A stretch of 64,000 bases of DNA from Streptomyces sp. HNM0574. GTDB taxonomy: Bacteria; Actinomycetota; Actinomycetes; Streptomycetales; Streptomycetaceae. Below, in pieces: positions 17,001 to 25,572 of the stretch; the stretch's first letter is position 1, and each line of letters opens with the position of its first letter. The translations under genes and the position numbers were made by a program. The notes under the pieces are model-generated. The model searched no databases and was not told the DNA's origin. It saw only the letters and a program-made list of their open reading frames with translations. Location: NCBI RefSeq assembly GCF_012726235.1, contig NZ_JAASAH010000023.1:1-64000 (forward strand), read 5' to 3'.

Positions 17001-18509
17001 TCAGCGCACGAAGGTGCCGAAGCGGGCCTTCGCCGTGGGGGCCTGGAGGTCGGCGGGGCCGAAGGCGGCGGCGTTCTTCGTCGTCACGCCGTCGGAGGTG
17101 CCGCGGAAGGTCCAGACGGCGCCTGCGGAGGAGTTCTCCGCGGCGGAGGTGACGGCCAGGTCGCGGGTGCCGTCGCCGTCGGTGTCGAGGAGGGAGCAGG
17201 CGGCGCCGAACTTGTCGCCCTTCTCGGCGACTCCGGGCACCCCGGGGGTGTTCTGGTGCAGCACCTGGCTGCCCTCGCCGCTGACGCCCTTGCCGGTGCC
17301 GCGCAGCAGCGCGACCGAGCCCGCGTCCGTGAGCCCGCTGAAGTCCTCGCCGCTGATGCCGAGGGCGACCTCGGCGCGGCCGTCACCGGTGACGTCGGCC
17401 ACCGCGACGCAGGAGCCGACCCGGTCGCCCTTCTCCTGGGCGCCGTAGAACCCGGGCAGGCTCTGGTCGAACTCCTGCACCCGGTCGCCGGAGGTCCCCG
17501 AGGAGGAGCCGTACGCGACGGTGACCTGCGCGGAGTCGTCGCTGCTGCCGACCACGACGTCGTCGTACCCGTCGCCGTTCACGTCACCCACGTCGGTGGC
17601 CGCCTCACCGCCGCTCGAACCGAAGGCGCCGATGCTCGCGCCCCTGGTGAAGCCCGCGGTGCCGCCCATGAGCGTGTGGGTGCCCCATACGCCGTCACCC
17701 TCGTACTCCCAGGTCACGATGTCGTCCCGGCTGTCGCCGTTGAGGTCGCCGACGGCCTTCGGGGTGATCGGCCCGCTGACCGAGCGCGGGCCCGAGATGC
17801 AGCTGTCGTCCTCCGCGCACGCGGCGCCGTCGCTGCCGTAGCCCCACCACTCGGACTTGTCCATGAAGTCCAGCAGCCCGGCCGGTTCGCCCGCGCGGGA
17901 CACGGGACCCTTGAACAGGTGCGCGTCCTGCTTCACCGGGTCGTCGCCGCCGACCTCCGCGTCCCCGAAGAGCGCCAGGTCCGTCTTCCCGTCCCCGTCG
18001 AAGTCACCGGTCTGCGGCGCGTTCCCCAGGCCGTCGACGGCCGTGCCGCCGGTCAGCCCCTCGGGCGAGCCCCAGAGGATCACGGCACCGGAGGCGCCGT
18101 CGGCCGAGCCGATGACGAGGTCACCGTATCCGTCACCGTCCAGATCGCCCTTGCTGAAGCTCTTCCCGAACTGCTGCCCCGCAGCAGCCGATCCGGGCAC
18201 CCCCGCCGTCGACCGGCTGATCAGCTTCTTGCGGGACGGGTCGGCCCCGTCCGCCGAGCCGTACGTGACGGCCACGTACCCGGCCCGCTCCTTGCCCGAG
18301 ACGGTGGCACCGGGGGCGCCGACGACGAGATCGGCGTAACCGTCCCCGTCGAAGTCGTCCGCCGCGGGCACCGGCTTCTCCGCCGCCCACGCCCCACCGC
18401 TCATCCCCCCGGTGACCAGCAGCGCGGCCGCCACGGCAACCGCCCCACGCGCCGCACCTCTTCGCCCCGGCCCCAGGCCCCGCCCGCCGCTGCGTCGTAT
18501 CAGTGACAT
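17001..18509 (-). CDS. secreted FG-GAP/VCBS (integrin-alpha-like) repeat protein
   Basis: 502-residue exported protein. An Arg-rich start and a hydrophobic stretch (GAVAVAAALLVTGGMSGGAWAAE) give a signal peptide cut near residue 42. About seven beta-propeller repeats follow, each with a calcium-loop D-x-D-G-D/N-G-Y-x-D motif (DDFDGDGYADLVVGAPG, KGDLDGDGYGDLVIGSADG, GDVNGDGYDDVVVGSSD). Integrin-like FG-GAP proteins are common in Streptomyces and are thought to bind ligands outside the cell. The ATG at 18509 follows GGAGG at eight bases. It is the last gene before the CRISPR region. Confidence 0.9.
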   Translation of the reverse strand: MSLIRRSGGRGLGPGRRGAARGAVAVAAALLVTGGMSGGAWAAEKPVPAADDFDGDGYADLVVGAPGATVSGKERAGYVAVTYGSADGADPSRKKLISRSTAGVPGSAAAGQQFGKSFSKGDLDGDGYGDLVIGSADGASGAVILWGSPEGLTGGTAVDGLGNAPQTGDFDGDGKTDLALFGDAEVGGDDPVKQDAHLFKGPVSRAGEPAGLLDFMDKSEWWGYGSDGAACAEDDSCISGPRSVSGPITPKAVGDLNGDSRDDIVTWEYEGDGVWGTHTLMGGTAGFTRGASIGAFGSSGGEAATDVGDVNGDGYDDVVVGSSDDSAQVTVAYGSSSGTSGDRVQEFDQSLPGFYGAQEKGDRVGSCVAVADVTGDGRAEVALGISGEDFSGLTDAGSVALLRGTGKGVSGEGSQVLHQNTPGVPGVAEKGDKFGAACSLLDTDGDGTRDLAVTSAAENSSAGAVWTFRGTSDGVTTKNAAAFGPADLQAPTAKARFGTFVR

Positions 18510-18701
18510 CGAATTTTCCTCCGGTCCTCACGACACGTTCACCCCCTCAGACGCAGAAACCCCGGGGTTGGTTGTAGGGCACGGGGGGAGCTTCGGCCCC
18601 AACTGGAGGGTGGGGGTGGGGAGTCGGGGGTGAGGGTGGGCCGGCGGGGGCTCGGGGCGCGGGGAGCGCCCTATGCCATCGGCGGCCTTCATGCATCCGC
18701 T

Positions 18702-18852
18702 GGGGCCGTCTCTGCACGCGCGGGGACCACAACAGCTCCCGCAGGTAGGCGCGTTGACGCTCGGGACCACCCCCGCACGCGCGGGGACCACGCCGGGTGC
18801 CCAGGCCGGGTGTGCGGCTTGGTGGGACCACCCCCGCACGCGCGGGGACCAC
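18702..18852 (-). CRISPR. orphan type I-E-like CRISPR mini-array (3 repeats, 2 spacers)
   Basis: 29-base repeats at 18763-18791 and 18824-18852 are identical, and a degenerate one lies at 18702-18730. The spacers, 18731-18762 and 18792-18823, are exactly 32 bases each. On the minus strand the repeat reads GTGGTCCCCGCGCGTGCGGG and onwards, the typical type I-E hairpin repeat. The degenerate copy is at the left, so the leader should be on the right and transcription on the minus strand. No type I-E cas gene lies in the window. It is about 250 bases outside the left end of the proposed bldA island. Confidence 0.88.
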
Positions 18853-19104
18853 CTTCGTGACCTGCCGGTCTACTGAGCACGCGGCTCGGTTTCTGCAACT
18901 TTCGGAGAGTCAACCAAAGAGGACCTTTCCGTAGCTACCAGGCAGCCACTGCGCGCCAAAGCCGACCCCACTCAGTCCGGCAGCCAAGTCACAGGCCTCC
19001 GCGATGAGTTGGGACTGCGGGAACCCGGTCGAGTCGGTGCTGTCGTCGCGTTCGCGGAAGGAGCCCCAGGACCCTCAACACCCCCGCCAGCCCGGGGAGT
19101 CAGT

Positions 19105-19126
19105 GGTGCCCGGAGCCGGACTTGAA
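19105..19126. other. left attachment-site-like copy of the bldA tRNA 3' end
   Basis: 22 bases are identical to 34482-34503, which cover the 3' end of the intact tRNA-Leu(UAA) gene (half of the T-arm, acceptor strand, discriminator and two following bases). A tRNA 3' fragment in an otherwise featureless intergenic stretch, on the 3' side of the intact tRNA and in the same orientation, is the usual trace of integration into a tRNA gene. The bases on both sides differ between the two copies. Confidence 0.7.
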
Positions 19127-19218
19127 TTCTTCCCGCGTAGCCCTCTGACCAGCGGTGATGCCCTGACCTGCGCTTCCCCTGCCGGGCTCGGTCCCGCTTG
19201 GTTCAGCTGGGGACCCGT

Positions 19219-19240
19219 CGGTGTTCCCGTGGGAACACCG
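19219..19240. repeat. 22-base inverted repeat near the left island end
   Basis: Perfect 10-base arms CGGTGTTCCC and GGGAACACCG are separated by GT. The element lies in the roughly 140 bases between the tRNA fragment and array 1's leader. It could be an operator, an integrase arm site or a terminator. Confidence 0.5.
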
Positions 19241-19270
19241 AGCGATCAGCCGTGATGGCTGGGGGAGTGC

Positions 19271-19499
19271 CGCACCTACCCCTGGGCCACGAAGCTGGCA
19301 CAGCACTCGCATGAAGGGTAGACACCGTTCATGCGAGCCGTCCAGTGACACATGAGACCCCGGGTACCGCTCGCATGCAGGTCAGAGGCCATCTCGGCCG
19401 GTTTCACCGCCCCACTCCCGTGATCAACGAAGCCCTCTGCGCAGACCGCTCGCACAAGCCCGCAAAGCAACAGGTCAAACCCCTTAGAATCAGCAAGCC
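19271..19499 (+). promoter_or_regulatory. leader of type I-G array 1
   Basis: About 229 bases directly before the first repeat, closely similar along the whole length to 25573-25804 before array 2. The last 59 bases differ at a single position. It contains a near-perfect inverted repeat (19308-19318 with 19325-19335) and a -10-like TAGAAT at 19485-19490, which would start transcripts just before the first repeat. I see no convincing -35 element. Confidence 0.8.
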
Positions 19500-20330
19500 G
19501 TCACCGCGTCCTCAGGGGCGCGGCTCCGTTGCGGCAGTTCGTAGGTCGAGCTGCGGGGCCGGGTGCGCAGGACGTCACCGCGTCCTCAAGGGCGCGGCTC
19601 CGTTGCGGCAGCACGGACTTGGCCTGGTCGTCCCAGGCCGCGGCCCGTCACCGCGTCCTCAAGGGCGCGGCTCCGTTGCGGCTGGCTGGTCAGCCCGCCT
19701 TGCCGAGCGGGACCTGCGGGTCACCGCGTCCTCAAGGGCACGGCTCCGTTGCGGCGCCCCTGCGATCGCCCCGATCGCCCTGCACCGTCAAGCCGCGTCA
19801 CCGCGCCTTCAGGGGCGCGGCTCCGTTGCGGCATGTGGGCGACCATGTGCGCCGCCGACTCGTAGCCCGCGTCACCGCGTCCTCAGGGGCGCGGCTCCGT
19901 TGCGGCGTACGCATCGCGGAGGAGCGCGGCATCACTGCCGGCGTCACTGCGTCCTCAGGGGCGCGGCTCCGTTGCGGCGTCGTCGGCGTGGAGGGCGCCC
20001 GCCGCCTCCTTGTCCGTCACCGCGTCCTCAGGGGCGCGGCTCCGTTGCGGCACGACGTGGGCGGGCGGCCCGGAGATGGCCGTCGCCCGGTCACCGCGTC
20101 CTCAAGGGCGCGGCTCCGTTGCGGCCGCTCGCTTCCCGGCCGCGCCGTCGCCGCGATCGCCGGTCACTGCGTCTTCCGGGGCGCGGCTCCGGTCTGTCGA
20201 CGCGGGTGCAGGGCTGGGTCCGGTCACCGCGTCCTCCGGGGCGCGGCTCCGTTGCGGCTTGCTCTTCGGCCGGTCCTTGCGGTCGTTGTCCTTGGTCACC
20301 GCGTCCTCCGGGGTGCGGCTCCGTTGCGGC
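19500..20330 (+). CRISPR. type I-G CRISPR array 1 (12 repeats, 11 spacers)
   Basis: 36-base repeats begin GTCACCGCGTCCTCAGGGGC and end GCTCCGTTGCGGC. Starts: 19500, 19574, 19647, 19720, 19797, 19871, 19943, 20016, 20090, 20163, 20223, 20295. Spacers are mostly 36-41 bases. The unit starting at 20163 is only 60 bases long instead of about 73 and its repeat 3' end is lost, so about 13 bases were deleted. Repeats at the right end carry CTCCGGGG in place of CTCAGGGG. This and the leader on the left put transcription on the plus strand. Inside the repeat GGGGC and GCTCC can pair around GCG. Translated repeats give a repeated SPRPQGRGSVAA peptide, which is not a protein. Confidence 0.97.
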
Positions 20331-20492
20331 GATCTCGGTCACCGGATCGGGACCGCAGCAGCCGCGCGGCGCCCGCCCCTCTGTCACATCTCTGCCACGG
20401 CGTCAGCTCAGGGGCTCCCGTAGCGCCCAACTCCCCCTGCACAATCGGTCAGTTGAGCGACTGTTCGTTCAGGCAGTGGGGGTACGGGGGAC

Positions 20493-22163
20493 ATGGGTTA
20501 CACGATTCCGGGGTGGATGGACGAGATCCTGGAGTTCATCGGGATCAACTTCCCCAACGTGGACGAGGACGACTACCGCGAAATGGCCGATGCCCTGCGG
20601 GAGTTCGCGGACGGCTTCGAGGGCAAGGGCGGGGACGCGCATGTCGCGGTGAACCGGATCCTGTCGGGCTCCGAGGGGTGGGCGAAGGACTCGCTCGAGG
20701 GGCACTGGCAGAAGGTCAAGTCCGGCCACCTGGACAAGATCCCCGAGGTCAGCCGCACCTTCGCCACCGCGCTGGACGGCACCGCCGAAATCATCTTCGC
20801 GATGAAGACGAAGGCCGAGATCGAACTCGGCGTCATGGCGGCCTCCGTGGGCATCGCCATCGGCGCCGCGTGGGTCACGGGCGGCCTGTCGGCGCTGATC
20901 GGCGCGGCGGAGATCCAGGCCATGCGTCAGCTGATGAAGCGCCTCATCGACGAGGCCGTCGACCGCATCGTCGACGAGGTGGTCTCCCAGCTCACCGAGC
21001 CCGTGGTGGGCAAGTTCAACGAGCTGGTCGAAGACGCGCTCCTGGACCTGGCGGACGACGCCCTGTCCCTGCCGCCCGGCACCTACGCACCCGGCGGAGG
21101 TGGCGGCAACAGCGGCGGGAACCACGGCGGGGGCCCGACCGGTACGCAGTTGAACTCGGCCGACGGCCCCGGTGCCATGCAGCTCAACTCCGCCGGAGGA
21201 GGCGGCGACGGCGGCGGGAAGATGAAGATCGACCCCGACGAGCACGACCAGGGCGCCACCAAACTCGCCGGCTTCGGCACGGACATGCAGAACGACGGGC
21301 TCAAGTCACTGAAACGCGCCCGTACGGCGCACGGCCGGGCCAAGGGCAAGGGGGAGGTGCTCACCCAGGCCGTCGACGAGGTGGCCGAGGGTGCCCTCGG
21401 TGCCGCCGAGAAGGTTGTCGCGAGGGCCGGAAAGCACATCGGGGACACCGTTCCGAAGAATCTCAAAGGGGCGGCCAAGAAGCATCGGGACAATGACCAG
21501 GCGATTGCCGATGACCTGAAAGGCATCGGCAACAAGAGCGTCTACCACGTCGGCGACCGAGGCGCCGTGACGCGGCTTTCGTCAACCGGTCACCAGCCCC
21601 TCACGGACGACGACCGCAGGAGACTGGCCCCGTTGGGCCTCCAGGGCGACAACGTGGGAAAGCGGAGCCGCAAGGATTACCCGCTGCCCGCCCAGGGGGA
21701 CCGGACGCGGAAATCATCGGAGCAGGTCGAACTCGGTGAGTCCGACCTGGCGAAGGCAACGCGAGCAGCGCGAAACGTCAACGAAGACTACGGCACGGAG
21801 CACAAGGACGGCAGGTTCACCAGTCGCAACTACGCCGCCGTGCGACACGGGGAGTCGGGGTCGGAGGACGAGTTCATACTCGTCGGCCGCAGCAAGTTCC
21901 CAGGAGCCCACTCCGAGGACCAGGTGGGAATACCCTTCCTGAATTCCGGCTCCGAAGGGGGCCTGACGGAACTGTACACGGAACGCGAGCCATGCACGTC
22001 CGGGAAGGGCGCGATGGACTGCAGCGCCTGGATGGGAGAGCACCTCCCGGAGGATATGAAGGTTTCGCACTCGGTGGAGTACGGCAATACCGAGGAGTCC
22101 AAACAGAAGGGGAACCAGGAAATGCGGGACTACCTTACGGGACTCCGGTCCGGCGGAAAATAG
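20493..22163 (+). CDS. polymorphic toxin: WXG-type N-terminus with C-terminal deaminase-fold domain
   Basis: 556-residue putative secreted toxin. Residues 1-110 are a WXG100-like helical domain (EGWAKDSLEGHW), as in type VII-exported toxins. A hydrophobic stretch (about 115-150) and helices follow, then a Gly/Asn linker (about 195-245) and a charged central region. The last 125 residues show deaminase-superfamily zinc signatures: H473-S-E475 and TEREPC with C501 and C510, then DMKVSHSVEYG. This resembles the XOO_2897-like nucleic acid/nucleotide deaminase clade; the clade is my inference. The ATG at 20493 has GGGGGTACGGGGG upstream. A SUKH-4 immunity gene follows after 73 bases. The locus lies between CRISPR arrays 1 and 2. 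Confidence 0.85.
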   Translation: MGYTIPGWMDEILEFIGINFPNVDEDDYREMADALREFADGFEGKGGDAHVAVNRILSGSEGWAKDSLEGHWQKVKSGHLDKIPEVSRTFATALDGTAEIIFAMKTKAEIELGVMAASVGIAIGAAWVTGGLSALIGAAEIQAMRQLMKRLIDEAVDRIVDEVVSQLTEPVVGKFNELVEDALLDLADDALSLPPGTYAPGGGGGNSGGNHGGGPTGTQLNSADGPGAMQLNSAGGGGDGGGKMKIDPDEHDQGATKLAGFGTDMQNDGLKSLKRARTAHGRAKGKGEVLTQAVDEVAEGALGAAEKVVARAGKHIGDTVPKNLKGAAKKHRDNDQAIADDLKGIGNKSVYHVGDRGAVTRLSSTGHQPLTDDDRRRLAPLGLQGDNVGKRSRKDYPLPAQGDRTRKSSEQVELGESDLAKATRAARNVNEDYGTEHKDGRFTSRNYAAVRHGESGSEDEFILVGRSKFPGAHSEDQVGIPFLNSGSEGGLTELYTEREPCTSGKGAMDCSAWMGEHLPEDMKVSHSVEYGNTEESKQKGNQEMRDYLTGLRSGGK

Positions 22164-22236
22164 AGATTGACACCGAAGTTCCGCGTCTGGTAATTTTCTT
22201 ACCCGTTTCCTGAGTTGCCGTAAAGGTGGATGAATA

Positions 22237-22854
22237 GTGCGTGTGGACCGTTCAATGATGGAGTCGGCCTTCGAAGCGGAAGACCTGACCGTCTGGCCGG
22301 AGTCGAAACTTCCGGAAGACCTTCAGGGCGCGCCGAGGGAATTCCTCAAAGAGGTCGGACTGCCGGACGACCCGGCTTCGTACTTCGTCCTTGACGACGC
22401 ACTTCTCCAAGATGAAGACAGCCCCGAGGGATTTTCTCGCTGCGCGAGCCTGGCGGGCTTCTCCGACTACCGGGGAATGCCGGACGGCTGGGAGAACTGG
22501 CTGGTCCTCGGCGAGATCAGCGTTGACGTGGTCGCCCTCGATCCGCGCTCGGGCGTGGTCTACGCACTCCCGGACGGTGAGTACCGGGCGGACCCGCTGA
22601 ACAGCAGCGTCGAGTCTTTCGCCGGTTTCCTGTACGTACTGGAAGGCCGGCGCTCCGAGTGGGACCCGGAGGCCGCGGACGAACCCATCGACCCGCGGAG
22701 CGCGGTGACGGCCCTGCGAGAATCCCTCCAGCAGGTCGACGCCCTCCCCTTCGAAGGGCATGAGCCGGGCTGGTCGGAGTCGTTCGACTGGGATGGTGAC
22801 GGCCCGCGCATGCCCACCTGGGACTTCCTCCTCTGGCAGATCCACGAAGGCTGA
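22237..22854 (+). CDS. SUKH-4 family immunity protein
   Basis: 205-residue acidic soluble protein. The segment from LPEDLQGAPREFLKEVGLPD through FSDYRGMPDGWENWLVLGE to VVALDPRSGVVYALPDGE, ending NSSVESFAGFLYVLEG, fits the SUKH-4 fold, which commonly neutralises deaminase and nuclease toxins. It should bind and block the deaminase domain encoded just upstream. The GTG at 22237 follows AAGGTGG. Fifteen bases separate it from the next gene, so both are likely on one transcript. SUKH-1 would be the alternative family. Confidence 0.85.
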   Translation: MRVDRSMMESAFEAEDLTVWPESKLPEDLQGAPREFLKEVGLPDDPASYFVLDDALLQDEDSPEGFSRCASLAGFSDYRGMPDGWENWLVLGEISVDVVALDPRSGVVYALPDGEYRADPLNSSVESFAGFLYVLEGRRSEWDPEAADEPIDPRSAVTALRESLQQVDALPFEGHEPGWSESFDWDGDGPRMPTWDFLLWQIHEG

Positions 22855-22868
22855 TCAGGAGCCGTCAC

Positions 22869-23696
22869 ATGTCACTCTCAAGCCCCCGTACCCGTGAGTT
22901 CGGGCAGGTTGCCGCCGGGGACGACTTCAGTACGCCGCGAAGCGTGCACCAGCTGGCGGGGGTTGAGGTGCCGCTGGCGGTGAGCCCGTACTTCACGACC
23001 GCGGAGGAGGACCACGTGGTCCTCCGTGAGTACGCGGACAGCGTGGGGCGCCGGGTGGTCGAGCCGCACACCCGGGAGTGGGCGCGGATCGGGACGGACG
23101 GGGGCGCAGAGATCTGTGCCGACCACGAGGGGGCGGTACACGCGGTGTTCCTCGCGCTGGCCGAGCCCACTCGTTTCGTGAATGCGTCAACGGAAGCCTT
23201 CGCGAGGTCACTTGACGCCCTGGACCGCGCTCTCGGCCTCATATTCGGGGCCGACAGCCCTCAGGCGGCGTCCACGGCCTTCCGGGAACTGCAGGAACAG
23301 CTCCAGCAGTTCGACCCGCAGGCATGCGCCGAGCGGGAGAACTGGTGGCCGCTGGTGCTGGACGACATCCGGGACACCGCCGGCGCCGAGTGGTACTCCG
23401 CCTTCGAAGTCCTCGACGGCCAGGGGGAGAAGCACATCGTCACGCAGTCCGGGGGTATCGGCATCCACCCCGAGGAGAAGCTGTGGCAATCGCTTCAGGC
23501 CGCCGGTGTGGAGCCGGAGCAGGTGCTGCGCATCCACACCGATCTGGAGGCCTGTTTCATGCCGGGGCACTATTGCTCGTTGTGGCTCGGCGAAGTCTTC
23601 CCCGACGCGAAACTGAGCCACAGTTTCCCGTACGGAGAGTCGGCCGCGTCACGGGCCGAGGGGATCCGCCTGCTGCGGGAAGCCCCGACCGAGTAG
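22869..23696 (+). CDS. SUKH-4 domain fused to a deaminase-like domain
   Basis: 275-residue protein with two parts. Residues about 10-125 (VPLAVSPYFTTAEEDHVVLR, WARIGTDGGAEICADHEG, FVNASTEAFARSLDALDRA) fit a SUKH-4 immunity domain. Residues about 165-270 resemble the deaminase domain of the upstream toxin: H200-P-E202, C229 and C236 in EACFMPGHYC, then DAKLSHSFPYG matching DMKVSHSVEYG. The zinc-ligand pattern is kept, so activity is possible. The toxin's Glu-Arg-Glu before the cysteine and its eight-residue gap between cysteines are changed. The ATG at 22869 follows AGGAG. An immunity decoy or a fused toxin-immunity unit are both possible. Confidence 0.75.
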   Translation: MSLSSPRTREFGQVAAGDDFSTPRSVHQLAGVEVPLAVSPYFTTAEEDHVVLREYADSVGRRVVEPHTREWARIGTDGGAEICADHEGAVHAVFLALAEPTRFVNASTEAFARSLDALDRALGLIFGADSPQAASTAFRELQEQLQQFDPQACAERENWWPLVLDDIRDTAGAEWYSAFEVLDGQGEKHIVTQSGGIGIHPEEKLWQSLQAAGVEPEQVLRIHTDLEACFMPGHYCSLWLGEVFPDAKLSHSFPYGESAASRAEGIRLLREAPTE

Positions 23697-23721
23697 GAAC
23701 GTGACGGAGGGGAGGGGCGCG

Positions 23722-25461
23722 ATGACCACCGCACCGCAGTTCACGGCGTGGCCGCAACTGGAGGGGGTCGAGCAGGGCAGGGAGCTGTTCGACTGGGCGG
23801 TTGCCCAGGAGGGCCCACGAACCTGCCTGGTGAAGGGGCCGGAGGGAAGCGGCAAGAGCAGGCTGCTGGCCTGGTTCCTCCTCGGCTGCTCCACGGCGGG
23901 CAGCCCGGCCACCACGGTGCATGCCACGGTGCCTGCCGAAGGGCTGACCACGGAGGTCTTCGCCTGGGAACTGGGCCGCCAGCTCGGTTACGGCCCCACG
24001 TCCCCGGACAGGCTGCTGAACCGGGTGGCCCTCGACCAGCGCGAGCTGTTCGTCCTGATACCCGATCTGCACCGCTCCGGACGCGGCCCCACCGACCTTC
24101 CCCAGTGCCAACCGGAAGCCCTCGCCGAGGACTTGATCCGGCACCTCCTGGCTCTGGAGCACGTCCGCGCGGTCGTCGAGGTCGGCGATTCCGGACTGCT
24201 CGCAGACCAGGAAGCGACGCCCCTCACCTGCACCGGCACACCCCGTCCTGCCAAGGAGCAGCCCACCACCTGGGACGACCTGATCTCCACGGTGCCCCGT
24301 ACCCCCTCCGGCGCACCGGACTGGACCAGAGCTCCCGAGGAACTCCGCGACCAAGCCCTCGACGTGGCGCTCCGAGAGGCCGAGGGCCGGCCGACGCCAC
24401 AGGTCCTGCACCTGCTGTCCGACCCCGGCTACCTCGTCTTCGGCCCGGCCCGCGCCCTCACCGCCGCGGTCGCCGACGACCGCATCCCCCTCCCCCAGGG
24501 CGGCCGCGCCCTCTGGCAGCGCGCCGCACCCCAGCTGACCGCCACCGGCCGAACGCCGACGGAACGCGCCGCCCTGCTGCACGCCACAGCCCTCGGCCTC
24601 AACGACCGCCTCGCCGAGTACCTCCGCCCCCTCGCCGAACAGAACTCTTGGTCAGCGTCATGGTCCCGTCCCGGCTTCCCTGTTGCGGCTCTCGCCGTCA
24701 CGCCGGGCGGTGCACCCGAACTTGTGGCTGCCGACGCGCAGGGCCGCCTCGCCGGATACGGCCCCAGAGGCGAGGACGCCACAGCCCCACCTCCCGCTCC
24801 GCAGCACCTGCGCCCCCACCAACTCGCCCTGCGCGACCGTCAGTCACTGCTCGCCCTGGACGACACCGGAGCCCTCCACCCGCTGTGCGACCCGGAGGAC
24901 ACCGACACACACCACGTCCTGGCCCACATCGCCGCCCACCACGGCGCAGCAGCCCTGACCACCCCGGACACCGCAGCCACCGCCCTCGGCGGCACACCGG
25001 ACGGCCGGTACGCGGTGGTCGGCGACAGCAACGGGCGCGTACACCTGTGGCCCCTGCACAGCTACCAGCCCGAACCGCACACCATGGACCTGCACCGCGG
25101 CAAGGTCCTCGCGACCGCCTGCCTCCCCCTGCCCGACCAAGACCTCACCTTCGTCTTCTCCGCCGGCCTGGACGGCACGATCCGGCTCTGGGAGACCTCG
25201 ACGGACCCGATGCCGGGGCCCGTTGACCAGCGCCCCGCTCTGGTCAACGCTCTCGCCGCCACCGACAGCTCGGCCGGCCCTCTCCTGGCCGCAGCCTGGA
25301 ACGACAGCGAACTCCACATCTGGCACCTCCCCTCCGGCAAGTCCCGCACCCTGTCCCTGACCGAGCCGGCCAACGCCCTGGCCTTCACCCACGACGGCCT
25401 GCTGGCCGTCGGCAGCCCGTACGGGGTGAGTGCGCTGCGGATCGATCTGGAGGGGTTCTGA
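23722..25461 (+). CDS. P-loop (STAND-like) protein with C-terminal WD40 repeats
   Basis: 579-residue protein. A Walker A motif (VKGPEGSGKSRLL, about residues 38-50) starts an ATPase-like domain with FVLIPDLHRSGRG as a possible Walker B region. The middle is helical and Ala/Pro-rich. The C-terminal 250 residues hold WD40-type blades (YAVVGDSNGRVHLWPLHSY, FVFSAGLDGTIRLWETS, LLAAAWNDSELHIWHLPSG). This matches a signal-sensing STAND layout, with the propeller as ligand sensor, but no effector domain is seen. I chose ATG 23722 with GGAGGGGAGGGG upstream over the GTG at 23701. It is the last gene before the array 2 leader and may be co-transcribed with the SUKH genes. Confidence 0.75.
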   Translation: MTTAPQFTAWPQLEGVEQGRELFDWAVAQEGPRTCLVKGPEGSGKSRLLAWFLLGCSTAGSPATTVHATVPAEGLTTEVFAWELGRQLGYGPTSPDRLLNRVALDQRELFVLIPDLHRSGRGPTDLPQCQPEALAEDLIRHLLALEHVRAVVEVGDSGLLADQEATPLTCTGTPRPAKEQPTTWDDLISTVPRTPSGAPDWTRAPEELRDQALDVALREAEGRPTPQVLHLLSDPGYLVFGPARALTAAVADDRIPLPQGGRALWQRAAPQLTATGRTPTERAALLHATALGLNDRLAEYLRPLAEQNSWSASWSRPGFPVAALAVTPGGAPELVAADAQGRLAGYGPRGEDATAPPPAPQHLRPHQLALRDRQSLLALDDTGALHPLCDPEDTDTHHVLAHIAAHHGAAALTTPDTAATALGGTPDGRYAVVGDSNGRVHLWPLHSYQPEPHTMDLHRGKVLATACLPLPDQDLTFVFSAGLDGTIRLWETSTDPMPGPVDQRPALVNALAATDSSAGPLLAAAWNDSELHIWHLPSGKSRTLSLTEPANALAFTHDGLLAVGSPYGVSALRIDLEGF

Positions 25462-25572
25462 CGGCGGAGCGGCGTCGGCGCCGGGGGCTGTGCGCGCTTC
25501 CGCAATCTCGGCCCGCCCGGCGCGGAGGAGCACCTCTTCGAGAACGTCCAGCGGCGGCTCCGCCTGTAGCAC

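Noticed and set aside
19345..20652. Long open frames across arrays 1, 2 and 3 giving repeated SPRPQGRGSVAA or HRVLRGAAPLR peptides
   Set aside because: They are translations of the 36-base CRISPR repeat in different frames. There is no ribosome-binding site and the periodicity is that of the array.
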